Of a DNA stretch of 5,433 nt, positions 1-5,433 are shown one piece after another (positions within the stretch are counted from its first letter, which is position 1; the number at the start of each line of letters is the position of its first letter). Source of the DNA: Flammeovirgaceae bacterium (lineage in GTDB: Bacteria; Bacteroidota; Bacteroidia; Cytophagales; Cyclobacteriaceae). The notes below the pieces were generated by a model. It did not search any database. It was not told the origin of the DNA and saw only the letters and a program-made list of their open reading frames with translations. The DNA lies in the NCBI GenBank assembly GCA_003229495.1, contig QIEB01000560.1, positions 1-5,433 on the forward strand, in the 5' to 3' direction. The position numbers were made by a program, and so were the translations under genes.

Positions 1-1
1 T

Positions 2-720
2 GCAGGGTTTGATGCCACAAGGTCATATTTGGAAGTAATAAAGGACAGGGAAATTAATCAAGTTATTCTTTTGTCAATAGGCAACGGGAATGTTCAAATC
101 TATATCATTCCCATTGGTGACAATCCTGGGTTACTGGCAATCGACCGCCCCGCGTGGCATACCAGTAGTAACTCATTGGAAGGTGCCATTGAAACCCTGG
201 CTTCTATCGTTAGACGGACCGGGTTGGACGTTGCTAACTTTCTGATTGCCGAATCACCGGAGTTTTTCGTGGATACAGAGATTTTTCTAAAAAATCGCTT
301 TGAATCGTTTCAGCCAGATTTGAAATTGGATAAACTGGCGGTTCCTTTGTTCCTTGGTAAGGATCCTGATGATATGGAAAACGCAAAGGATATTGAGCTT
401 GAATCCATCATGCAGAGGCAGTATCCTTTTAGCTATGAAATGGTCGGCTCTGATCTAACAGAAAACTTAATGAAGAAAGCTGGTTTCCAGTATGTTTTGC
501 GATTCTTGAACGCAGAAGAATCTACCTTGAAAATGTTGCTGGATTATATCGAGCCGGCAGCTAGTCCTACCAAGCTACCAAGCTGGTTTACAAATTCTAT
601 ATAAAGCATTTGATCTCCGGGGACATATACCTGGGTAATACCTGGGACAGTCAGACTAGCTGGCAGGCAGCATTGAATGTGCATCTGACTAATATGAAAA
701 AGTTCCTAAAAGTGGAATGA
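2..720 (+). pseudogene. 3' part of an unrecognised gene, frameshifted by an 8-bp tandem duplication
   Basis: The reading frame is open from base 2, so the true start lies outside the window; the TTG at 29 is internal. As read, it ends at the TAA at 602-604 after 200 visible codons. The motif CTACCAAG stands twice in tandem at 567-574 and 575-582. Removing one copy joins codon 572-574 to 583 and the frame runs 45 codons further to the TGA at 718-720. That tail is protein-like, with aromatic and charged residues (IYLGNTWDSQTSW) and a lysine-rich end. The repaired visible product is 236 residues, with no signal peptide or membrane segment in view. I do not recognise the family. The hydrophobic strand ending in SIGNG, about 20 residues into the visible part, vaguely recalls the SLGTG strand of patatin-like phospholipases, but no catalytic Ser or Asp motif can be checked, so that is only a guess. 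The frame break is seen; loss of function is inferred. Confidence 0.7.
567..582 (+). repeat. 8-bp tandem duplication CTACCAAG x2
   Basis: Two perfect adjacent copies of CTACCAAG occupy 567-574 and 575-582 and are followed by CTGG, so the repeat begins to resemble itself a third time. Eight is not a multiple of three. One copy keeps the host gene open to 720, while two copies stop it at 604. The arrangement is what replication slippage would leave, and it could revert by the same route. Confidence 0.85.
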
Positions 721-865
721 TGGCGGCATAATAACCAATAACTAACGAAATTATTCAACTTAATATAGGCTCAATCCAAACGGTCGGAAGTTTAATGTAA
801 TTTATTTGCTCAGGTCTAAAAATATCAATTAATTTATTGTTCAATTGGAAGTCACCTAGGCATAA

Positions 866-1294
866 ATGTCAACAATAAGGAGTAATACCTTTGATCTGGT
901 AATGTTGGTTGATGACAACGATACTTATAATTTTATCAACCGACGGATCTTGGAGCAAAAAAAGTTTGCAAAACATATTGAGGTACAGAGCTCGGGAATT
1001 GGCGCTTTAAGTTATTTGGAAGAGCACCTTGGGAGCCCTAACAAATTGCCAGATATTATATTTCTGGATATCAATATGCCATTGTTGAACGGGCATGAAT
1101 TTCTGTTTAAGCTAGAACAGATCTCGGGGACCGTTAACAAGAATAAATGCAAAGTGGTAATGTTGTCCTCGACCGGCGATGAAAATGATATTAATCAAGC
1201 CAAGGAATATCCAAACGTTATCAATTTCATTCAAAAACCATTAACCCTTGAAGCTTTGGAGACTCTTATGGGAATCCCAATTTCACAATCATAA
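866..1294 (+). CDS. Single-domain response regulator (stand-alone receiver)
   Basis: This 142-residue protein is one CheY-like receiver domain with no output domain. Visible landmarks are the acidic pair D16-D17 (LVDDND) for Mg2+ binding, the phosphoacceptor D68 at the end of strand 3 (IIFLDINMP), the conserved hydroxyl residue S101 after strand 4 (VVMLSS), and K124 followed by cis-proline P125 (FIQKPL). All residues needed for phosphorylation and signal relay are present. In Bacteroidota such short cytoplasmic receivers commonly work as phosphorelay intermediates or act on partner proteins rather than on DNA. The ATG at 866 gives a normal receiver length with only a short N-terminal extension; GGAAG at 846-850 is rather far upstream for a ribosome site. 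The gene lies 95 bp before the sensor kinase in the same direction, so co-function is possible, but the gap and a hairpin between them leave co-transcription open. Confidence 0.9.
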   Translation: MSTIRSNTFDLVMLVDDNDTYNFINRRILEQKKFAKHIEVQSSGIGALSYLEEHLGSPNKLPDIIFLDINMPLLNGHEFLFKLEQISGTVNKNKCKVVMLSSTGDENDINQAKEYPNVINFIQKPLTLEALETLMGIPISQS

Positions 1295-1335
1295 AGGAAG
1301 GCTTTTAAATCTAATGGTAAACCTGGGCTTTCCTT
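1294..1335 (+). terminator. Possible hairpin after the receiver gene, weak terminator candidate
   Basis: AAGGAAGGC at 1294-1302 can pair with GCTTTCCTT at 1327-1335, giving nine pairs including one G-U. The loop is long (24 nt) and no T run follows, so termination is doubtful. The stem begins on the last base of the stop codon of the receiver gene. Confidence 0.3.
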
Positions 1336-1389
1336 CTACGTACACTAGATCAGTATAACAAAGCTCTATTCTGTTAAAGCATCCTGATT

Positions 1390-2952
1390 ATGGCAAAGAA
1401 GCCAATAAACAAAATATTGTTTATTCTGCTTGCGGTTTTTCTATTGCCACTGTTAATTTTTACCGTTTACCAAATAAGTACCCTCAACGAAAATGAAAAG
1501 GTAATTACTGAGATATATGACAAACAGTTAGAAGCCATATTATTCTCCGTAAACCAGTACTCTCAGGATCTGGTGGATGCCTGGGCCAGGGACATTAGTG
1601 AAGCAGAAAGGGATTCCCTTTATACAGATGAAAGAATGGAGGAGTTCCTACTGGAAAATGAGGCGGTGCGCTATATATTATGGAGCGATTCCACTTTGCA
1701 CAATACTCGCCTATTATCGTTGGATGAGCAGGAGAATTCTGAGGTACATGCGTTGTTAAAAGATAGTCTGGTGTCAAAAGAAGAGGACCTGGTGCGATTG
1801 AGGACTTTTCAAAAAGGAGGCTATGCAAAGAAACAACCGCTTGGTCGTTTGAAAGTTGAAGGAAGTCTGTCCAATCAAAGCGCGCTGATATTCTTGTTGG
1901 AAGAAGGAATTCGCTATCAGGTGTGCTTGTTGGTATTGGATCCGGGATTATTTATTACCAGGACACTGGCTCAAAAAATCCAATCAATTGCTCAAGAGAA
2001 TTTCATAATATCAGCTTATGATGATGCAAACAATGTCCAAATTGCCGTTCTGGATAGTATTAAAGGGAAAGTGCCTCACAAAAGGCCTTTGTGGTTATTG
2101 CCGGACTATTCTCTGGGAATCGTACTGAAAGGTGAAACAATACAGGATCTGGCCAAAGAGCGGACGGTAAATAATCTTTTGATCCTTCTGGGTGTTGATT
2201 CTATCTTGCTGGTCGGATTGTGGCTGATATACCGTAATATCAAAAGGGAAATCCAATTGGCACAAATTAAGTCGGATTTTGTTAGTAATGTGTCACACGA
2301 GATCCGTACCCCTTTGGCCTTAATCAGTATGTTTGCAGAAACCCTGGAAATGGACAGGGTGGGCGGAGAAAACAAAAAGAAAGAGTACTATTCAATTATT
2401 CGTCACGAAGCCAACAGATTGGCTTCTATTGTGAATAAAATTCTAAGCTTCAGTAAAATGGAAGCTGGAAAGGCCAAATATGATTTAAAACCCACCAATC
2501 TCGCAAAAGTGGTAGAAGGTATCTTGAAGACTTATGATTATCACTTGAAATCACAGGGGTTTACCTGTAAATATTTGCCCTATGAAAACCTTCCCTCCAT
2601 TCAAGCTGACAAAAACGCAGTTTCAGAGGCGCTTATTAATCTATTGGACAATGCCATTAAATACAGCAATGGATCTAAAGAAATCGGTATACGATTGGGG
2701 GAGGATGCCAATGGAGTATTTATTGAAGTCCGGGATTATGGGCTGGGTATCAGTGTAGAGGACCAAAAATCCATTTTTGATAAATTCTACCGGGTTCCAA
2801 CCGGGGAAGTACACAACACTAAAGGAACCGGCTTGGGTTTGACATTGGTCTGGCGCATTATGGAGGCTCATGGAGGTTCAGTGAGCGTTGAAAGTCAGAC
2901 CGAAGAAGGAAGTTGTTTTAAACTGGTTTTCCCTGTGCCAAGAAATAATTGA
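1390..2952 (+). CDS. Membrane sensor histidine kinase of a two-component system
   Basis: This 520-residue kinase autophosphorylates on a histidine and should pass the phosphate to the adjacent regulator. Membrane segments lie near residues 8-28 and 260-282; the roughly 230 residues between them form an extracytoplasmic sensor domain that I cannot assign to a named fold. No clear HAMP domain follows the second segment; a short helical linker leads straight to the dimerisation helix with the H-box SHEIRTPL (302-309, His303). The ATP-binding domain shows the N-box (LLDNAIKYS, Asn421), the G1 box (RDYGLGI, Asp449), the F-box (IFDKFYR, 462-468) and the G2 box (GTGLGL, 479-484). All catalytic motifs are intact, and length and order are typical of classical HisKA/HATPase_c kinases. 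The ATG at 1390 puts a basic stretch (AKKPINK) just before the first membrane helix, which supports this start. The regulator gene begins 11 bp after its stop. The ligand is unknown. Confidence 0.95.
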   Translation: MAKKPINKILFILLAVFLLPLLIFTVYQISTLNENEKVITEIYDKQLEAILFSVNQYSQDLVDAWARDISEAERDSLYTDERMEEFLLENEAVRYILWSDSTLHNTRLLSLDEQENSEVHALLKDSLVSKEEDLVRLRTFQKGGYAKKQPLGRLKVEGSLSNQSALIFLLEEGIRYQVCLLVLDPGLFITRTLAQKIQSIAQENFIISAYDDANNVQIAVLDSIKGKVPHKRPLWLLPDYSLGIVLKGETIQDLAKERTVNNLLILLGVDSILLVGLWLIYRNIKREIQLAQIKSDFVSNVSHEIRTPLALISMFAETLEMDRVGGENKKKEYYSIIRHEANRLASIVNKILSFSKMEAGKAKYDLKPTNLAKVVEGILKTYDYHLKSQGFTCKYLPYENLPSIQADKNAVSEALINLLDNAIKYSNGSKEIGIRLGEDANGVFIEVRDYGLGISVEDQKSIFDKFYRVPTGEVHNTKGTGLGLTLVWRIMEAHGGSVSVESQTEEGSCFKLVFPVPRNN

Positions 2953-2963
2953 TAGAATAAGGT

Positions 2964-3650
2964 ATGAAACAAATACTGATCGTTGAGGACGAGCCCAATA
3001 TGCGGCTGGGGTTGAAGGATAATCTCGAATTTGAGGGATATAAAGTTGCTGTTGCCACCGATGGAAGTCAGGGACTGGCAGCCATTGAAAGTAATCAATA
3101 CCATCTGGTATTACTGGACGTAATGCTTCCGGAGCTTTCAGGGTTTGATGTATGCCGGATAGCCAGGGAACGAGGTATACAAACACCAATAATCCTGTTA
3201 ACTGCAAAAGGCGAGGAAATAGACAAAGTGCTGGGACTGGAGCTTGGAGCTGATGACTACATTACCAAACCCTTCGGACTTAGAGAGCTTTTGGCCAGAA
3301 TCAAGGCGGTACTACGCCGTGGCCCCAATGCCAAAAAGGAACCAGTGGAGGCCTCTATCGGCAAAATGACTGTCAATTTTTCATCCTACAGTGCCAATGT
3401 TGATCAAGAACAGGTTCGGATGTCACATAAGGAATTTGAGATACTAAAGTATTTGTGGGAGCACCGCAACCATACTGTCAGCCGCTATCAGCTTCTTGAG
3501 GATATATGGGGGTACCATGAACAACCAACTACCCGAACGGTTGACAATTTTATTTTGAAGCTACGACAGAAAGTCGAACAAAATCCTGAAGACCCTCAGA
3601 TAATACTGACGGTACACGGCGTGGGCTATAAAATGCTAGAGCCCTCCTGA
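2964..3650 (+). CDS. OmpR/PhoB-family DNA-binding response regulator
   Basis: This 228-residue regulator is the likely partner of the kinase directly upstream. The receiver (about 1-118) has the acidic pocket E8-D9 (IVEDEP), phosphoacceptor D52 (LLDVMLP), T80 (ILLTAKG), the switch aromatic Y99 in GADDYI, and K102-P103 (TKPFG). A linker of roughly ten residues leads to a winged-helix DNA-binding domain (about 129-227): the MSHKEFEILKYL helix, the predicted recognition helix near 189-205 with TRTVDNF and LRQKV, and the C-terminal wing ILTVHGVGYKM. Both domains are complete and of normal length. An AAGG lies just before the ATG at 2964. With only 11 bp to the kinase stop codon, the two genes almost certainly share a transcript. 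Phosphorylation should promote dimerisation and binding to direct-repeat operators; the targets cannot be told from this window. Confidence 0.96.
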   Translation: MKQILIVEDEPNMRLGLKDNLEFEGYKVAVATDGSQGLAAIESNQYHLVLLDVMLPELSGFDVCRIARERGIQTPIILLTAKGEEIDKVLGLELGADDYITKPFGLRELLARIKAVLRRGPNAKKEPVEASIGKMTVNFSSYSANVDQEQVRMSHKEFEILKYLWEHRNHTVSRYQLLEDIWGYHEQPTTRTVDNFILKLRQKVEQNPEDPQIILTVHGVGYKMLEPS

Positions 3651-3787
3651 TAGAGATTCCACCCACAAATTATATCCTTTTACGTTTTGGTGACACATGG
3701 TTACAGTTGTTTACCGGACCATGACAAACGATTCGGTTTAGGACCGTTGATTATATAAATCAAGTAATAAATCAAATCGAACCAAAA

Positions 3788-4367
3788 ATGAAAGTTTTAA
3801 CAAAAGTACTCATGACGGCCCTCATATTGGGAGCAACGATTCCCATGCTGGCCAAGGAAAACAACTCACTGGAAACGCTGGTTACTCTAAAAGAGCTTGA
3901 CCAGGGGAAAATACAGTTAACCTACTACGGTAAGACCCCGGCAAACCTATATGTGCGAATTTATAATGAAAAGGACCGGGAGGTTTATAAGAAGCAAAAC
4001 GGGAATAAAAAAGCCTTATAACATCACCGGACTTCCGTATGGGAAATACCGGTTTGAGGTCCGGGTGGCAGATGAAACAATAGAACATAAAATCAATCAT
4101 GAAGCGCCGATATACCCGGGTAATGCCAAATTGATGGTTACGTCATTAAATGAAAGTAAGTTTAAGATGATGGTAGTGGGCCCGGAGTTTAAGGATTTTA
4201 AACTGTGGATTTACGATGAAGGAGGCAATTTATTGTTTCAGGAAAGTTTCCAGCAAAGCGGAAACGTAGGCAGGATATTTGACCTTAAAGCCACCAGGTC
4301 CAGAACCGTGGAGCTGGTATTAATTCACAAAGATAAGGTTGTTCAAAGCAAATTGATAAAGTTGTAA
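3788..4367 (+). pseudogene. Small exported protein with two beta-rich halves, frame split at an A6 run
   Basis: As read, the frame from ATG 3788 stops at 4019-4021 after 77 residues, and a second frame, open through 3951, continues to the TAA at 4365-4367. Dropping one A from the run at 4007-4012 fuses them into a 192-residue protein with a natural join (NGNKKPYNITGLPYGKYRFE). Residues 1-22 form a signal peptide (MKVLTKV, then a hydrophobic core, likely cleaved after MLA), so the product should be exported. Two halves resemble each other at an offset of about 83 residues: GKIQLTYY with LYVRIYN (40-60) against SKFKMMVV with FKLWIYD (123-143). This looks like tandem small beta-sandwiches, similar in style to short secreted Bacteroidota proteins or secretion-tail domains; no family is claimed. 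No catalytic motif is seen. It follows the regulator gene by 137 bp and ends at a strong terminator. Whether the shift is a lesion, slippage or an assembly error is open. Confidence 0.75.
4007..4012 (+). other. A6 homopolymer where the reading frame breaks
   Basis: Six adenines lie between AAT and GCC in the 0 frame. With five, AAT AAA AAG CCT continues into the long downstream frame; with six, the frame stops at 4021. The needed change is loss of one base (+1 shift). The canonical A-AAA-AAG slippery heptamer shifts -1, so it would not restore this frame. RNA polymerase slippage on the A run could. Confidence 0.8.
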
Positions 4368-4377
4368 ATGGAGTAAT

Positions 4378-4411
4378 GGCCCGGGGAATGTCAGTTTTCC
4401 GGGCCTTTTTC
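4378..4411 (+). terminator. Strong Rho-independent terminator
   Basis: GGCCCGG at 4378-4384 pairs perfectly with CCGGGCC at 4399-4405, and the stem extends inward by two G-U and two A-T pairs around a six-base loop (TGTCAG). Five Ts follow directly (4406-4410). It starts ten bases after the stop codon at 4365-4367 and closes the transcript of the small exported protein, separating it from the last gene. Confidence 0.92.
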
Positions 4412-4474
4412 AATGCGATGACATCTTATGACATATTATTACTCTGAAATGACAAATGAGAAAAGCCACTTTTT

Positions 4475-4482
4475 TACCTTTG
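4475..4482 (+). promoter_or_regulatory. Bacteroidota-type -7 promoter element TACCTTTG
   Basis: TACCTTTG is a perfect match to the TAnnTTTG -7 element used by the primary sigma factor of Bacteroidota. It lies between the terminator at 4378-4411 and the gene starting at 4598, in the correct orientation. No clear TTG (-33) element is found at the usual distance upstream. The predicted transcript would start near 4488-4490, leaving a leader of about 110 nt before the coding region. Confidence 0.55.
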
Positions 4483-4498
4483 AACAAACGTTCGAACA
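4480..4498 (+). promoter_or_regulatory. Possible operator: GAAC-N4-GTTC-GAAC palindromic cluster
   Basis: GAAC (4482-4485), GTTC (4490-4493) and GAAC (4494-4497) form two overlapping inverted repeats: GAAC-N4-GTTC and the perfect palindrome GTTCGAAC (4490-4497). GAACA also recurs directly at a 12-bp step. The cluster overlaps the -7 element and the predicted start of transcription, where a repressor would act. No second copy was noticed near the other genes, so an operator role is inference. Confidence 0.3.
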
Positions 4499-4514
4499 TA
4501 AATATGAGGTTAAA

Positions 4515-4537
4515 AAATTCACTGGATACGTGAATTT
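4515..4537 (+). ncRNA. Perfect 8-bp hairpin in the leader of the last gene
   Basis: AAATTCAC (4515-4522) pairs perfectly with GTGAATTT (4530-4537) around the seven-base loop TGGATAC. It lies between the promoter element at 4475-4482 and the terminator-like hairpin at 4550-4579, so a short transcript from this promoter would contain two stable stem-loops. It matches no RNA family that I recognise. It may be part of a structured leader or of a small RNA of about 90 nt. Confidence 0.4.
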
Positions 4538-4549
4538 AGTTTGATTAGG

Positions 4550-4579
4550 CATGCCCTTACTCTGTTGAGGGCATGTTTT
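4550..4579 (+). terminator. Terminator-like hairpin in the leader (possible attenuator)
   Basis: CATGCCCT (4550-4557) pairs perfectly with AGGGCATG (4568-4575) around a ten-base loop, and TTTT follows at once (4576-4579), then an AT-rich stretch. It ends 18 bases before the start codon at 4598 and only a few bases before that gene's ribosome site AGGAA (4584-4588). In this position it could stop transcription early (attenuation), end a separate small RNA, or mask the ribosome site. I see no alternative antiterminator pairing strong enough to decide. Confidence 0.5.
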
Positions 4580-4597
4580 ATATAGGAATCTACCTTA

Positions 4598-5433
4598 ATG
4601 ACATTACACAGCACATCAAAAGCCTTTGTTAAGGTCATAATCGTTATCCAATGTTTATTGACCCAAAATGTTTTAGCCGACGACTGGGAATTATTAATCA
4701 GCCTTGAAGGGCGTTGGAAGTTCTCAATAGGCGATAACCTAAAATGGGCAGATCCTGACTATGAGGATCATCAATGGGAAACCATACCGGTACCGGCAAT
4801 ATGGGAAAATGAAGGATACCATGGTTATGATGGTTTCGCATGGTATCGCAAAATATTCAATGGAACTTACCTTCCAAAGGACCAACCTATATTCCTGTTT
4901 CTGGGATATATAGATGATGCCGATGAAGTGTATGTCAACGGCAACCTGGTAGGTATCTCCGGATCTTTCCCGCCCAAGTTTTCCACTGCGAGTCGTGCCT
5001 TCAGGAGATATCCGATCCCTAATGGATTTATTAACTTCGATGGCAATAACCTTATATCAGTAAGAGTCTTTGACAAATATGGCGAGGGGGGGATCGTTTC
5101 AGGCGACATCGGGCTCTATACCACTGAAGGGGTTCCCAATTTGACCATAGGCCTGGAAGGTGTATGGTCCTTCAGAAAAGGCGACAACAGCCAGTGGAAA
5201 AACCGCTACTACAATGATGAAGATTGGGATCCCATTACCGTGCCCAGCCCATGGGAAAATCAGGGTTACAGAAGGTATGATGGATACGGATGGTATCGCA
5301 GAACCATTCGGTTCACAGAAGAACAAGTTAAAGAGCCATTGGTATTGCTATTGGGAAAAATTGATGATTTCGATCAGACCTATTTCAATGGCAAGTTGAT
5401 CGGTAGTACTAACGATAGGAAACCCTTTGGAGC
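4598..5433 (+). CDS. Exported protein with tandem GH2-type jelly-roll sugar-binding domains (3' end missing)
   Basis: The frame runs from ATG 4598 out of the window with 278 codons visible. AGGAA (4584-4588) precedes the ATG at a good distance, and there is no other in-frame ATG, so the start is firm. Residues 1-27 form a signal peptide (lysines at 8 and 12, hydrophobic VIIVIQCLL, cleavage probably after NVLA); the product should be exported. Two homologous domains follow at an exact 150-residue offset: 36-176 and 186 onward. Both share LEGxW, a VPxxWEN motif (65-71 and 215-221), GYDG/RYDG with WYR, GxIDD (103-107 and 253-257) and the xNGxLxG turn (113-119 and 263-269). These are hallmarks of the N-terminal galactose-binding-like jelly roll of family 2 glycoside hydrolases. 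No catalytic TIM barrel is visible; whether one follows cannot be told. The protein could be an enzyme or a carbohydrate-binding or sensory protein. Confidence 0.88.
   Translation, partial: MTLHSTSKAFVKVIIVIQCLLTQNVLADDWELLISLEGRWKFSIGDNLKWADPDYEDHQWETIPVPAIWENEGYHGYDGFAWYRKIFNGTYLPKDQPIFLFLGYIDDADEVYVNGNLVGISGSFPPKFSTASRAFRRYPIPNGFINFDGNNLISVRVFDKYGEGGIVSGDIGLYTTEGVPNLTIGLEGVWSFRKGDNSQWKNRYYNDEDWDPITVPSPWENQGYRRYDGYGWYRRTIRFTEEQVKEPLVLLLGKIDDFDQTYFNGKLIGSTNDRKPFG
4703..5433 (+). repeat. Tandem 450-bp domain repeat inside the jelly-roll gene
   Basis: The segments beginning at 4703 and 5153 encode the two jelly-roll domains with a 450-bp period. Similarity is clear at protein level and in short patches of DNA, for example ATGGTATCGCA occurring in both copies. 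The second copy runs out of the window. The divergence suggests an old duplication rather than a recent one. Confidence 0.75.

Noticed and set aside
29..604. TTG at 29 as the true start of the first gene
   Set aside because: The same frame is open back to base 2 with no stop and no ribosome site near 29, so the gene is simply cut by the window edge.
721..865. Promoter or RNA element before the receiver gene
   Set aside because: The stretch is AT-rich with only imperfect TAnnTTTG-like matches (for example near 798-805) and very short inverted repeats; nothing could be supported.
2878..3207. Reverse-strand open frame of 109 codons
   Set aside because: It lies across the end of the kinase gene and the start of the regulator gene, both firmly identified on the + strand; it has no recognisable domain.
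3681..3709. Promoter before the small exported protein (TACGTTTT or TACAGTTG)
   Set aside because: Each has one mismatch to TAnnTTTG and neither has a -33 element at a proper distance, so they are not distinguishable from chance.
4007..4013. Programmed -1 frameshift at A-AAA-AAG
   Set aside because: The downstream frame is reached by +1 (loss of one base), not -1, and the heptamer is out of phase with the 0-frame codons.
4598..4660. Lipoprotein signal around VIQC
   Set aside because: Gln before the Cys does not fit the usual lipobox; an ordinary signal peptide cleaved after NVLA fits better.
5099..5326. Reverse-strand open frame, and the + frame at 5160-5399
   Set aside because: Both are shadows of the jelly-roll gene, whose frame shows conserved repeated motifs over the same bases.

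Overview
The window most likely comes from a member of the Bacteroidota, probably a free-living polysaccharide-degrading type. The pointers are a single-domain receiver of the kind common in that phylum, a sensor kinase/PhoB-type regulator pair, secreted beta-rich proteins, moderate GC, weak Shine-Dalgarno sequences and a perfect match to the Bacteroidota -7 promoter element (TAnnTTTG) before the last gene. Family or genus cannot be fixed from the sequence. All genes lie on the + strand. Layout: (1) 2-720, the 3' part of an unrecognised gene whose frame is broken by an 8-bp tandem duplication; (2) 866-1294, a stand-alone receiver-domain response regulator; (3) 1390-2952 and 2964-3650, a membrane sensor histidine kinase and an OmpR/PhoB-type response regulator 11 bp apart, clearly one operon; (4) 3788-4367, a small secreted protein with two related beta-rich halves, split into two frames at an A6 run and closed by a strong intrinsic terminator (4378-4411); (5) 4412-4597, a leader with a promoter element, a short palindrome, a perfect 8-bp hairpin and a second, terminator-like hairpin; (6) 4598 to the window end, the N-terminal part of a secreted protein carrying two tandem jelly-roll domains of the type found at the N-terminus of family 2 glycoside hydrolases. 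The core is the two-component system: the kinase has a roughly 230-residue extracytoplasmic sensor domain and should pass phosphate to Asp52 of the regulator. Its targets are not shown; the neighbouring exported proteins are candidates by position only. The stand-alone receiver has all phosphorylation residues but no output domain and could exchange phosphate with this or another kinase. The most notable observations are two repairable frameshifts (an 8-bp duplication at 567-582 and one extra A at 4007-4012), which may be real lesions, reversible switches or assembly errors, and the structured leader at 4475-4580, which could be an attenuator or a separate small RNA. No tRNA, rRNA, CRISPR array, insertion sequence or known defence system is visible.
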